A stretch of DNA of 64,000 bases, taken from assembly GCA_033032175.1 (NCBI GenBank), contig CM065322.1, forward strand, positions 15,624,001 through 15,688,000, read 5' to 3'. The notes below the pieces were generated by a model. It did not search any database. It saw only the letters and a program-made list of their open reading frames with translations, and was not told the DNA's origin. Below, one piece after another: positions 13,008-24,558 of the stretch. The stretch is from Saturnia japonica. Lineage: Eukaryota; Arthropoda; Insecta; Lepidoptera; Saturniidae. The position numbers and the translations under genes are program-made. Every line of letters begins with the position of its first letter. Position 1 is the first letter of the stretch.

Positions 13008-13510
13008 CTGACTACACTGTTAGCCTTAGGGGCCCTAAAGCCGCTGCGGCTTTTACAGCTTCACCGGACTTGGGGGCGAGCGCAGAGGGCACTCAGCCGC
13101 GAAAGTTTTGTGGACGACTCGCACGAGGGTGCCAAAGTGGCCGGACCTCGGCTCGGGCGGTCGTCGCGTTCGCAAATAGGTCGCGATCTATTCGAATCCC
13201 TACACCTACGATTCGAGCTAACTAAATATACACATAGGCACGTTCCCTTCCTCCTGGGAGGAAGGAAGGAACCGTGCGTATGTGTATTCAATAATCGGAA
13301 TGTTTCTACACTAACTAGCGCTAACTAACTAGCGTAAAAAAAGAAAAAAAAAAAGGTCCCTCACAGAACCTATGTACCTGTGTGGTGTGCACGTGTGTAT
13401 GTTCATACGTGTGTAGTGTTGTATGTAGGTAGCTAAGTGATGCACGTACAGTGTCACTTGTATCGCGCGGGCGGTTGCCTGACCCAAGGGTTTCACACCG
13501 AGGAACGGAC

Positions 13511-16405
13511 CTAGGCTTGGGTTACCGCTAGAGAGGGTGGACGTGACGGGTGTGCTGGAGCGAAATTGACCGCCCGCCCTCTGCGGAGAGAACGGTGGTT
13601 ACGCGGGCGTGGGCGCTGGCACGCTCTGTTTGGAGAGACGGATGTGTAATATTTATTCGAATTTTCGATGTGATCGTCGGGATCAATAAAAATATTGCGC
13701 GGCCGGCGTTTGCACCGGATGTCCGTGGGTGCCGGAACATAAGTGGCGGCTGTTTTTATTAACGGATTCGCGTGGTTCGACGCGGTGTCGAAATACGAAC
13801 GGGAGAGCTGTTTAACGTAGGCATGTATCGAAGGAAGCTCCATATCTCTATGGAGATCTACGCTTCGAACATACCACGGGGCCCCGGTGAGACGATAGAG
13901 GAACCTATTCTGTATCGATTGTAACCGTTTGAAACTCGACTCGGACATATGTGCGAACACGGCGCAACTGTATGTCAAAATTGGTCGAATACACGTCTTG
14001 TAGAGCGTGAGCTTATGTCGCGTGGACATTTTACTCACCGAACACAACAGAGGATGCAACCGGCCCAGGACCCACGCGGCCCTGTTCCTAACCTTACGGA
14101 TGTGGGGTCTAAAAGAGAGCCTACTATCTAGGGTTACCCCTAGATATTTGGTCTCTCTTACATACGGAATCGGATTATCGTAGAGCTTAACAGGTTTAAG
14201 CTTCCACGGTATCTGTGACGAATCCGCATCGAAGAGCATCGCGGCGCTCTTCGAGGGATTAACGGCTATACGCCACTCGTTAAACCACTTCCCGAGAGTG
14301 GTCACGGAGCGTTGGACTTTGTGTCTGAGGTGGGATCTATTCCTATCTGAGGCATATAAGACTGTATCGTCAGCGTATAGCCCTACCTCGACCTCCGGGA
14401 GTCGAGGTAGGTCACTGACGTACAGGTTAAATAGGCTAGGAGCCAGGATCGAACCTTGGGGAACGCCTGAGCGTATTGGACGGGGCGTGGACAATTCACC
14501 TTCCACTCTATAGCGAAAGGTGCGATCTGTTAGATAGTCGCGAATTATTTTAATTAGCCTATCAGGGACTTCAAAGTGATACAACTTGTAGATCAATCCC
14601 TCGTGCCAGACCTTATCGAAGGCCTTGGCAACGTCGAAAAAGACCGCAAGTGTACGGCGGGGTTTATATAATTCAGCAAAATTAAATGCAACGTGCTCCG
14701 TGAGGCGGTGCACTTGATGAGTGCAAGAATATCTAGCACGGAAACCGAATTGCTCAGGCGGATAGAGGTCTTTCTCCTCTATTACTGACTTGAGACGGTT
14801 CAGAAGGATCCGCTCGTACATTTTCCCTAAAGTATTTAGGAGACTGATCGGGCGATAGCTGTCGGGAAGCGACGCGCTCTTGCCGGGCTTACGGATACCT
14901 ATGACTATGGCCTTTTTCCAGGCGGCTGGAAAATGGCAGTGGGCTATGGCTACATTGAAGATGCAGACCAAAAGAGCTATGAGGCGATCGGGAAGAAGTC
15001 TAAGTACTTCATTCCTGATCCCGTCGGGACCTGGTGCTTTTCTAAGCTTAAGGCTTTTTATAATGGAAAGAACCTCCTCAGACGTGACTGGGGACAGGGA
15101 GTCTGTCGCGGGGAGCTTATCCAGCTACCGCACGCATCCATCGATACCCTCGACCCGGTCGGTATTTGCATCGACACTGTTCGGAGAGCACTGGCTCTCC
15201 AAACAAGTGGCGAGGCACTCCGCCTTGTCGCTGCTATCGAAGGCGAGCGGTATACCGGGACCCCTCTCGAGGGGGGGCATAAGATAAGAAGCCTCTATTT
15301 TGAGGCTGTGAGCTAATTTCCAGTAAGCCAGATGCGACGGCCTTAGCCCTTCGACGAGGGCGTCCCATCTGTGACTTCTGAGTTCTAATATACGGGCTCT
15401 AACCGATCTTTGAAGTGCGCGTAAACGTGCGCGGTTTTCCTCGGTCGGATAGTGGTCGTGCGCACGAGTCGCCGCGTTCTTTTCCGTCAACAACGCCCGC
15501 ACGTCGGCAGGGAGTACGAAGCGGCGATCGCTCGCCTCTTCGACCTCTCTCGAGGCCTCTCCGATGCCGGCCTGCAGGTGGTCGACCAGGGAATCGATCG
15601 CGAGATCTACGTCCGCAACGGACCCCAATACGTCCGGGATCCTATCTAAGCTGGACGAGGACGGCCTGTCCGCAAGATAATGTTTTAGCTTGGCATAGTC
15701 AACCACTTGGACCGAAGGAGGGCTAGAGTCGTCTGGTTGACCTAGCTGCATGATGACCGGACGGTGGTCGGAGTCGAGCTCGTGTACGACCCGAATGAGT
15801 CGTAACCGAAGCGCGATACCTTTAATGAGAGCTACATCAAGCACTGTCGGCATACAGTTGTCTTGAAAGTGGGTGGGAGTGGGTGGCGCTATGACATCAA
15901 AGTTTAGCACGTTCGTTAGCTCTTCGAGTTTAACCCCATTACTGGAGTCTCTCCAATTGCCAAACGAAGTGTGTCCACAATTGAGGTCACCCGCTATAAT
16001 GACCGATTCACCGAGCGAAAGTAGCTTTTCTAGGTCAGACCTGAGAGGCTCTTTCCTCGGCGAGAGATAAACTGAAACTAACGTTATGGACGGGTGGTCG
16101 GTCATTCCTAGTCTACACACGGATACTTCCATATTGGTAAGTATCGGAGGATCTACCGGCGTACAATATAACGATCGTTTGTAATAAATGAGAGTGCCGC
16201 CCCCGCGGCCGGCCCGGTCATTTCTTACAATATTGTAGTTCGCGATTTTTGGATCACGTTTAGCACGCTTTAAGAGCGTCTCCTGCACTAAAAGAACATC
16301 TACTTGGTGATCTTTAAGAAAGGTCGCGACGAGATCACGCTGCGGATATAGGTTCCGTGCGTTAAAAAACGAAAGATTTAACGCTTTCGGTTTAAACTTT
16401 GCCAT
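13511..16405 (-). pseudogene. Jockey ORF2: endonuclease plus reverse transcriptase, one in-frame TAG
   Basis: A single frame of 965 codons with one TAG at 15127-15125 (codon 427). The APE-type endonuclease occupies residues 1-225: NARNLYPQRDL, LLVQETLL (catalytic Glu), IAGDLNCGH and DSDHRPVIM. The RT lies downstream of the TAG: KAPGPDGIRNEV, YRPISLLNTLGK, FFDVAKAFDKVW (catalytic Asp), SGVPQGSILAPSLF and LYADDTVLYA (catalytic YADD). A C-terminal domain with HMSESSFKRLQSIQNRFL follows. The ATG at 16405 overlaps the ORF1 stop by 14 nt. Copy D shares the TAG, while copy C has GAG there. All catalytic residues are present. Confidence 0.88.
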
Positions 16406-18334
16406 TGAAAGGCCCTAAGTTATTATTACACGCCTCACGGTCGAGACGTTGTAGTGTCTCTGAGAGGCGGGGGAACGCGCAAGCGGTCTTGATGAGACCG
16501 AAGCGCTCCAGATGGTCATTGTAGTCAATGAGCTCGCGGATATCGTGCTCGCGAAGGAGCAGTATCATTAAGTCGTTACTATTAACGACAGCGTTAGCGG
16601 GCGCGCGGGGCGCAGGCGCGCGGGGCGCAGGCGCGCGGGGCGCAGGCGCGCGGGCGCGGGAATATCCATAGCCATAAGGGGCTGTGGATTGGGGCGACGG
16701 GGGCCCCATGCGTTCTGCGATGAACGCACGGGTTGCGGTTGCACCGCGCGGGGTGCGGAGAGGCCGGCGGTGGCCGGGGACTGGCGCGGGACCGGCAGCG
16801 CGGGAAATTCCCCTGACGCCAGCGGGGGTTGCGCTTTGATGGCTGAGGTGGGGGGCGCCGCCCGGGGGGCCGCCTGCCTCTGCGTGCGTGGCCGCGTGGT
16901 ACGCGGGGCCTTGGGGCAACCGCGATAATTCGCGGGATGCCCCTCCTCCCCGCATAACACGCAGCTCGGGGGGACGACGGAGTCACGCTCGCGCGTGCAC
17001 TCCCGTGTGGGGTGGTCCTCTCGGCACTTTACGCACCGCGGACGAGAATGACAGTTACGGGCAGCGTGCCCGTACAGCTGGCAGTTGTGGCACTGCGCAG
17101 GCTGGTGGTTTTTGTGTGGGGGCTCCACGTTAATCCCGGAGAGCCCGCACACCGTCTCTAGCTGGAAGATGGCCTTTCCCTCGGGGGAAAGGTCCAATAT
17201 GGCCACTACCATTTGTAGTGGCCGCTTATCTTTACTGTACATCCGGTGTACTTCCCGGATGGGATAACTTTGCTCCTTGAGCGAGGAGCACACCTCCGAC
17301 GGGTCGAGCTCCACCGGAATGCGGCGGATGACCACTCGGAGGACGCGCTCCTCCGCGAGCGAATACGTATAAAATTGCAGACCTTTCTGCCGGAGAAGTG
17401 TGGTTAGTTTACGGTGAGTTTCCGAAGAACTCACCGAAATAGAAATCCCGTTGACTATGTTTCTAGCCTTGTGGTAGTCGAGTTTGAGTCTGCGCATCTC
17501 ATTGCAGACTCCCATCCAGGCTGCCTTGTCCCGGATTATGATTGGAGGTGGGGCACGCTCTTTTTTCCCGCCGGCGGGCGCGGGGAGCTGGGAGGACGCG
17601 GGGGCGGTGGCGCCCCTGACTACTGCCTTAGCTATTACCTTAGGCGCCGGTTGAGCAGTCGGACTGCTACGCGCCGTTCGCTTACGCGACGCCACGACGG
17701 TGAAGCCGTCATTCTCGGTATCCATCTCCGGAGATGGATCCGGATTCGCGGGCGAGTCTTGTTCGACCGGAAGGGCCGAAAACGAATTTTTCGTCTTTAA
17801 CGCGGTTTCCGTGGATCGCGCGGGACGGACGTACGGACTATTTTTGGTAACCCTAGATTGTGACCGCGAATTTCGCGGCCCTCGCTTGACGGAGGCGGGG
17901 CTTGACCCGCGCGATTGGCTAGTCGGGACAGGGGGCGTGGCCGTAGACGTGGCCACGGCCCCGGATGACGCGGCGGACGGACGCGCAGCGCTGCGCGTGA
18001 GACGTTTGGGCGCGGCGCCGACTGGCGCGGCGCCAGTCGGTATAACGGTCGCGGCCGTGACGTCATCGGCCGCCTTGCTACCTGAAGCGGCCGCCTCGCT
18101 ACCTGAAACGGCCTCATGACGGGTCGCGGTCGCAGCGGTGCGACGCACGCAGGCGTTCTCAGGTAGATTACGGTATTCCTCGTCTAGAGAGGGACACCGT
18201 AATACGACGAAATTTTGATAGCGCTGGTATTGAAACTCCAGCGCTTTCATCCTGGCTTGCAACTTGCCTATGCAAGTGGCCAGGTCGGCAACGTTATTTG
18301 CCATGGCGGCAGAAGAGGGAGGACAGTGGGACAT
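16392..18334 (-). pseudogene. Jockey ORF1 (gag-like RNA-binding protein), one frameshift
   Basis: The protein starts at 18334 and runs 588 codons in one frame to 16568; similarity in composition continues in another frame to a stop at 16394-16392. It has a Pro/Ser/Ala/Thr-rich N-terminal half. A PRE_C2HC-like domain lies around residues 265-395 (WMGVCNEMRRLKLDYHKARN to EVHRMYSKDKRPLQM). Three zinc knuckles follow at about residues 398-460: CHNCQLYGHAARNC, CVKCREDHPTREC and CVLCGEEGHPANYRGC. The frame break lies near the GC-rich 15-bp repeat at 16601-16655. Past it the tail reads DLMILLLREHDIRELI, like Jockey ORF1 C-termini. The final codons overlap the ORF2 start. The protein would package element RNA. 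Whether the break is mutation or a sequencing slip cannot be told from a single copy. Confidence 0.8.
16601..16655 (-). repeat. 15-bp GC-rich tandem repeat inside Jockey ORF1
   Basis: Three full units of GCGCGCGGGGCGCAG at 16601-16645 and a partial fourth. On the minus strand the unit encodes Ala-Pro-Arg-Ala-Pro in the downstream ORF1 frame and Leu-Arg-Pro-Ala-Arg in the upstream frame. The ORF1 frame break lies at or beside it. Confidence 0.9.
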
Positions 18335-18946
18335 TTTTATTTAATTTTAAATTTAAAGGCCTCCCTGCCTTAGGGGCAGGGGGGTGCGCCAAAATATTTA
18401 AAAGACTATCGGAGTCGGCAAGAGACCTGTTGTCAAGGTGCAATGACACACAGGAAGGACCTATCAACCCTAAGGAGCCCTAACAAGCCCGGGGCCGAGG
18501 ACGCAGACCGGTAATTAAACCGGGCTAGGCCCAAACAGGTTCCCGGGGATGGAGTGTGCAGGATCGGAAGGTTTGGCAGGAGACACCTGGGGCAAGACTA
18601 TGCGATAACCGCAAAGGCCTAGATTCCCAGGCCCGTCCGAGTCTGGCTGTTTGCCTCTGAAGGAGACAACCAGCGGGCTGCTCGGGTCACGCCCCGCTCA
18701 CTTTAGTTAGCACCGTCAGGTATCCAGTGAGCGACCACAAAACCGTGGATTTATAAAAAACAAGCAAGTCGCACCGAAAAGTGCGGTTTACCACGCGAGC
18801 GTTAGACACCAGTTGGTTTACGTCGTTATTGCAACAATATATTCGAATAAATTCCAAATATAAGATCGCAACAATTAAGTCACGTGATGGTCGAGAGCAC
18901 AAACGGAGCGACACGTCCGTTCGCGATCAAGACCAAATCGGAACTC

Positions 18947-18956
18947 GCTCGTTGGC
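18947..18956. repeat. Right target-site duplication of Jockey A
   Basis: GCTCGTTGGC, identical to 12921-12930. The 5' end of the minus-strand element is therefore base 18946. Confidence 0.85.
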
Positions 18957-19722
18957 CCCAGTAGTGCACCTTTTATATTGTTTGCCGGAGAGCGAGACGG
19001 ACGATGGCGTCTATATCTGTACTGCTCATTACCAAACTTGGGTGTGGTCCGGTAACCGCGGTAATGCGTCGTGGTTGCACTATCGCTGTCTCTGTCTATT
19101 ATTATTATTACTTGTATACAGAATACAATAAATCGTTAATATCTCTAATTACAATTATTCAATTACTATAAAAACTATTTCACATAAATGTAGACACAAA
19201 TACCTATCCAAAAACACTAACTTTAACATTATAGGTTAATAAACATGGGAGATACAAAGCATTAAACATTGCAACTTTAAAACGTCTTGTGACTCGTTTT
19301 ATACACACTATTTGTTGTTACAAACATTATAAAACATGTACAGAAGGCCATTTTACTTATATAACACAAAACATTACGTACAACTTTTATAAAATATGAA
19401 TTATTGACAATATATGATTTTAGTACTTTAAGTGATTATTTTTATTAAACTACAAACATTTTCATAACTTATATACTGTTCTTACATACCTACACGTTAT
19501 AATATCATATTCAAAACATTACAAACATTAAATTATTGATTGTTCGTGCAAATTATTCATCCCTACAACTTATATTTACAATTGTTATTCTCGTATCATT
19601 ACGCTTAGGCCTACGCGTCGCTAACAAATTTGTTTCACATAATATTCAAATATTTGTAATAAGTACTCGTATTTTAATAAAACGTAAATGATTATAACTT
19701 TTTTTATTGTAACAGTTTCGAT
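18957..19722. other. Non-coding 3' part of the hAT region
   Basis: The first 170 bases are GC-richer, with a TATA-like motif on the minus strand (TATAAAAGG, 18977-18969). The rest is AT-rich with many ACAAACATTA-like words. No coding sequence is visible. Confidence 0.45.
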
Positions 19723-19785
19723 TGAGTTTTGGGGTGACACCTATAAAATCCGCCCCGAGTGCCACCTATGCTAGCTACGCCACTG
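19723..19785 (+). repeat. hAT right terminal inverted repeat region
   Basis: Ends in GCTACGCCACTG at 19785. The minus strand reads CAGTGGCGTAGC followed by GGTGGCACTCGGGGCGGA, the form seen at the ends of ZMYM-type hAT elements. The matching left end is not visible. Confidence 0.65.
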
Positions 19786-21155
19786 AGGCTAACTCCTATG
19801 TGTATGTGTTTGTTTGTCGCTTTTTCGTTTCATCGCGTCATAAACTCACGTTATTTGACGTTACCATATATTATATTGGTGACATTTTTGTAATATAGTT
19901 TGGTTATTGTGCACAAGGGAAATGAATTAAAAATTATAATAGCATGCCTTCTGAGAGATTACAAAAACGCCCTGGACTATTCTAACAAAAGAGCGAGTAA
20001 CTTGTCAGAGCAATGTTTGCAGAATAGGAAAATAGTAAAGAACTTAGGCTTAATGGACGTACCGTAAGCAGTATTATTCTTGGCACCACTCTCCAGTAAT
20101 TGGCACTTTTATCTTTTAACCAAAATATTTTGTAGAGTAAATTTATTATTGGAGCCGTTATAATAGAATTAACAGAGGATTTACAGGGCTATGGTTTGCA
20201 ATACTTAGCTGTATGTTAAAGTGAAATCGTTTTTTCTTATAAACAGCACAAATTGGCAGTAAGTTTTTTAGAAAAAGTTAGTGAAGAGTATTTTAAGTAG
20301 TAAAAATCTACCCTCTCGGGTTACTTATAAGTAATACTGATCTTATCGTAAGTAAATGAGTCATCTTCCTGAATCTGTTATTTATCGCTGATGAATATTT
20401 TGTTTTAACTGGGTTTTGCTGTACCAATCATTTCATTAAAACTTATATGACGGTCAGTTATTGGCATGGGTGGCAATAACTATGTATTTTGATTGCTTTT
20501 TAATTTATGATCTAATCTTACTGGAACATGTAAATACCAAAAACTATAATAAGAGTATATTACAATCAGTTTGTACCAAAATATTTCATGAATCCAAATA
20601 TTGGCAGTGCCAATCATTATTGTTTTTTAAGGTACCAGAGTCTCTGGCGGGATTCTGTGCTGACATGTTGTAGTTTTTATTTTTCTTTGTTGTTTGACCC
20701 CATATTATGAAATATTGGTGGCAAATTGGTTATTGTTAATATGCAAATTGAATTATGCTTATAGACTGGATACATGCATGTGAGATGTCATAAAAACTGC
20801 CTAGATAGTTCTGGCAAGAGGCCATCATCTTGTTAGACTCCACTTTGAATATTAGGAAATACTACGAAGGCTTAAAAATATTGACACTGGAAAAAGCTTC
20901 TTGCGGCGCCAAATCAAGTAACAAACAATAGTATACAGTACGTGGATGTTAACAATTAACGTGTAACGCGTTCTCTCAAAGCTTACGGCACAGTTCAAGC
21001 CCCCGGGTAACGAGCTATGTCGACTGAAAGCGACACGTGACATAATTACGAAATTATTGAAGTGTGAATTGTCACAGTCGCATTAAATGCCACGAGACTG
21101 TACAGCTACTGCTCGCTATACGAGCGTTCACAAAACATGATATTGTTATCATTCA
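19786..21155. other. AT-rich non-coding DNA
   Basis: No recognisable gene, RNA or transposon. The short frames at 20461-20673 and 20852-21043 have no domain character. Confidence 0.5.
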
Positions 21156-21290
21156 TCTATACTAATATTGTCAAACTAAAGAGATTTTTTGATTGAACGT
21201 GCTAATCTCTGGAACGAGCAGATAGATTTGAAATCTCGCTACGTACCTAAGGAAGGAAGCAGTAACCATGAATACACTTCTATAAAAACT
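21156..21290 (+). mobile_element. Helitron 5'-end fragment
   Basis: Begins TCTATACTAATATTG and continues with GTGCTAATCTCTGGAACG, the same words as the starts of the Helitrons at 23203 and 54560 (minus). No matching 3' end follows, so this is a truncated copy. Confidence 0.5.
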
Positions 21291-21689
21291 TGGTCCCCTC
21301 AATTGCAGTGTAACAGATTTATAATTGATTTTAATTGAATTTGTTTAGTATATAAGCCGTTATGACGTTACCTGCATTTCAGCTAAGCTCTTTCAAATTG
21401 AGACAGAGTTTTAGTCACAAAATGCTTATCTAGTTAATTATAATACCACACATTAAAATACTCTCAACGGACTCTCCTCGACGATAACGCCAATATTGCA
21501 TGTCACTCGTGGTACCACGGCAACACAGTGGCGGGGCGGCGGTGGTGCTCCTATAAAGCGTAGGGAGCTGAGTGTTGGGAAGCATTCTAACTCTGGTGTT
21601 GTATAGAAACGTTACTCTACCAATGTCTTTGGGCATTATATACAATTAACTACTTGTTTAATATTTCTTTTTCTAACATTTAAGAGTTC

Positions 21690-22062
21690 AGTTCTTGTCA
21701 GTGGATCTGTTGCCACTGTTCCCTATCCTCTGCCTTCTTTGACATTTTCATATGACACGACTCCCTTGTTCGAAAAAGCTTCATCTAGACCGCCTCTTCT
21801 TCGCTTTCCTTAAAAAATTTTTTAATGAACTTCTCGTGTCGTATCATGTGTCAAATCATCTTTCCTTTTCTGTTATCTATTTTTCTCAACAACTGTCTTT
21901 CCTCGTCAACCATTCTTACCATTTCCTAATTTATAATCCTTTCAATTGATATTTTCTATCCTCCTCCAATACCACATCTCAAACGCAGCCAGCCTTTCTA
22001 TGACGCTTTGGCTCATTGTCCATGTTACACAGTCATACAATGCTATGCACCAGATAGATTAA
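21690..22062 (-). pseudogene. Relic of a LINE reverse transcriptase C-terminus
   Basis: On the minus strand a frame starting near 22060 reads LYDCVTWTMSQSVIERLAAF and then EMWYWRRIENIN before a stop. This is the pattern (YGCETWT...MERLAAFEMWCWRRI) found after the RT domain in many insect LINEs annotated as endonuclease-reverse transcriptase. Further downstream only scattered residues (RKDDL, KRRRGG) remain. The clade is not resolvable from this fragment. Confidence 0.6.
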
Positions 22063-22134
22063 TGAGCAGTTTTCTACTCATGGTTTTAACTTTAGATTTG
22101 AATAAGTGTTTCTTTTATATTGTTTTTACCATAA

Positions 22135-22494
22135 TTAGCGATCGCCCTAAGGTCGAAATTTTACCAGCGACTTTTTGGTCATAGACTATTTTCTTTTTGA
22201 CATTTACAGTATTCATAAACAATGAGTATTATCTAAATCACTTGCTGTCACTTTTAATGTCCATACTTGGGGGGGGGGGGGGGGGGGTCTAATTTCAATG
22301 GCACTCGTCGGGTTAGGATTCACAGTATTAATTAATTTAATTTAATATATTAGTACAGATATTCAAGATAAATTTTAGCTTTCTGCACTCCTTCTTCATA
22401 TAAACTTTAACCATGCCAAATCTCACAATCTTCCGTGCACGCAATACGCTTAAAAAGCTATCGAAAGTTTTCGCTTCACATATTAATATATAGA
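22135..22494 (+). repeat. Dispersed repeat family R350, copy 2, with a poly-G tract
   Basis: Same landmarks as 1922-2282: CGATCGCCCTAAGGTCGAAA, ATAGACTATTTTCT, GCACTCCTTCTTCATATAAA and ACATATTAATATATAGAT. In the middle, where copy 1 has TTTGGGTTGGTC and copy 3 has TTTGGGGGTC, this copy has 19 consecutive G (22269-22287). Confidence 0.8.
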
Positions 22495-23202
22495 TGTCAG
22501 GTGAACATCTAGTCATGCGTTACTTGGCTACTTTAGTATGTAAAGCACTTTTACGTAATACAAAAAAATAATTAAAATAAAAATGTGAACTTTTTGAACG
22601 ATATAAAATTATTTCTACTACTTGTTTCAATAGTTCGGACAATCCCGTGTTACAGTCTATTTGAAGAGGTCTACACATACAATTTTATTATCGACCTAAT
22701 ACCGTTTAACTTTGATCAGAGGTATTAATGCCGCAAGCTTGTCATTCGCACCATACGCGACAGTTGAGGGGTAACGAGCCGTGGCGGGCGTAGTCACTAC
22801 ACCGGCGGTTGCTTCTGTGGAATTCTCAAACACCTCACATACCATTCGCCTATTATATACTCTATTTTATTCTTACAAAGGTGCTATTCACGTTGACTGG
22901 TGGGATCAAAGGATTTGACGGTACGGACGTCCCGCCGCGTCGCGTCGTGTCGGCGTGATACAAATTCTTTGCAACCGCGCGGAATTGATTTACGCTCAAA
23001 ACCAATCGCCGAGGGATTATGGAATATGTTGGTGTTTATATGATTTTATTTATAATACTATATAACCGATTTCTATTTGATTCCAATAATAATTTTCGGT
23101 TGTAATCGTCTACCTCGGCGGCGACGTATTTTAGGTGACATTTATTTTAATACTAGCGTATACCCGGGATTTCGTTCATGATCATACAACTTAACTTATA
23201 TA
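22495..23202. other. Non-coding DNA
   Basis: AT-rich with a GC-richer patch at 22740-22810. On the minus strand that patch is open for about 45 codons (STEATAGVVTTPATARYPST). It resembles a fragment of a dispersed repeat more than an exon, because no convincing splice sites flank it. Confidence 0.35.
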
Positions 23203-23834
23203 TCTATACTACTATAATAAAGCGGAAAAGGTTTTTTGTTTGTCTGTCATTGAAACACGCTAATCTCTGGAACTACCACTCGAATTTGAAAAATTATTTT
23301 TGTATATGATATCCAAGCTCACGAAGTAAGTATAGGATGCTACAAGTTTCAGCTAGCTTTATTATATATTGATTTTTGCTTAGTAAGTCGGAAGTGGCAG
23401 ACCCCCCGAACTGCTTAATCCGCGTGCGCTGGCGTAACGGTTAATGATACGTAAGTACAATACTACTAAAATATTAATCCTTAGTATATTAAAAAAAAAA
23501 GTCAGCGATAGCATAAGCCTATCTCTTATATATAAACCACAATATGGTAATTTGCGTGTTTTTTTTTTGTTGAACATTAAAAATTGATAGTTGAACATTA
23601 TTTTTAGACATGGCATATTAATCCTTACAAACAAAAGTTACTTCATCATAAAGAAAATTTTATGAAGTAAAATTGTCTCTTTATAGTATGTTATTTGGAC
23701 ACATAGTTTAGGAGATAATGAAAAATAAAAATAATTAGTACTTGCGGGAAGTGAGAACAACTATGATAGACGTCGCGTTGGCGGAGCGGTGTATATCGGA
23801 TAAAAACACAGGTGAAACCGTGGGGCACAGCTAG
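23203..23834 (+). mobile_element. Non-autonomous Helitron, family 1, copy 1
   Basis: Starts TCTATACTACTATAATAAAG and ends GTGGGGCACAGCTAG. It sits between an A and a T, as Helitrons do, with no target duplication. The GC-rich words just before the CTAG end fit the usual 3' hairpin position. A 625-bp relative lies at 49049-49673, and a shorter one is reversed at 54092-54560. There is no Rep/helicase coding sequence. Confidence 0.75.
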
Positions 23835-24442
23835 TAACTTATACCAACTTGAAGGAGTGAAGCAGTGACCAAGAGTGTCAAGTAATTTTGCTAGCTGTAA
23901 GCAAGTACGAGAAATGAGAGCAACTATAGGCTACATGGGTGTATTGACGGCGGCATGGTACCGAGATCTCATCAGAAACAGTTACATATAAATAACTGCA
24001 TTTAATTGGATAACCAGACATTTTAAAATTAGACATAAATAGTTAAAGACTGTAGTGACCAAACTTACCTGTATCACCTGTACTACTTCGTACGATAAAA
24101 AAAAATCAATTCAAACCCATAACCTAAAAGCCTAATATTACTCCTATCGACAGTGAAATTAAGATATACAATATAACACGTGAACCGACTAAGCTTGAAG
24201 TAATTAATTCGCTTATAGCTAGGTTTATTAAATAATATAATATTATAATCTACGTGTGATTATTGTACGTAATTTGTGTACAGTCTCAAGCAATAATGGG
24301 TAGTAAGATTCTGATAAAGGCACCACTTCTACGAGCGAGTTTAGCGCGGCGATACAACGAGAGAAACTGAAAAGAAAAACGCTAACTTCTCATTGCACGC
24401 CCTCTGCAAAACCTTACGCTCTCTCGCCCCACTAAGGTTACC
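23835..24442. other. Non-coding DNA
   Basis: AT-rich with nothing recognisable. The 24320-24430 part is GC-richer and directly adjoins the palindromic element. Confidence 0.45.
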
Positions 24443-24558
24443 TGTCTACTGAAGCGGGAGCTGTGAAAATTTCGACCAAAAGAATTCAATAAAAATGTAG
24501 CGTTACAATTCTATTGGTCAAAATTTGCACTTCTCTGCTGTACTCCGCTTCAGTGGAC
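24443..24558. mobile_element. Short palindromic (hairpin) MITE-like element
   Basis: The two arms are inverted copies: GTCTACTGAAGCGGGAG with AAAATTTCGACCAAAAGAATT on the left, and GTCCACTGAAGCGGAG with AAATTTTGACCAATAGAATT on the right when read on the other strand. The whole 116-bp unit could fold into one hairpin with few mismatches. Confidence 0.55.

Larger units (their letters stand above)
12931..18946 (-). mobile_element. Full-length Jockey-clade LINE (copy A)
   Basis: A 6016-bp insertion bounded by a perfect 10-bp target duplication. On the minus strand the order is 5' UTR (18946-18335), ORF1 (18334-16392, gag-like), ORF2 (16405-13511, endonuclease and RT), 3' UTR, then a tail of 73 A (T at 12931-13003). 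Three zinc knuckles with the HPANYRGCP signature in ORF1 and the YADDTVLYA RT motif place it in the Jockey clade. It is GC-rich against AT-rich surroundings. Only two disabling differences are visible: one frameshift in ORF1 and one TAG in ORF2. It is therefore young. Copies C, D and E are close relatives. Confidence 0.9.
10240..19785 (+). mobile_element. Decayed hAT transposon (ZMYM-type) interrupted by Jockey A
   Basis: The transposase relic is at 10240-12413. The right terminus at 19723-19785 reads, on the minus strand, CAGTGGCGTAGCTAGCATAG followed by GTGGCACTCGGGGCGG, which is a typical hAT end of this group. A full-length Jockey LINE (12931-18946) lies between them. Taking the Jockey and one 10-bp target copy out leaves a hAT of about 3.5 kb. 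The left terminus is not visible. AGGCTAAC after 19785 would be the 8-bp target copy, but its partner cannot be placed with confidence. Confidence 0.6.

Noticed and set aside
12884..13328. Frames with long poly-Phe
   Set aside because: They read the poly-T that is the minus-strand poly-A tail of Jockey A plus its 3' UTR.
14880..15316. 135- and 127-codon frames opposite Jockey ORF2, found again in copies C and D
   Set aside because: They lie antisense to the RT/endonuclease frame in GC-rich DNA; they recur only because the copies are recent.
9555..19793. AGGCTAAC at about 9556-9563 and at 19786-19793 as the 8-bp hAT target duplication
   Set aside because: The left copy belongs to the normal Jockey 3' terminus, present in all copies, and no hAT terminal repeat follows it; probably chance.
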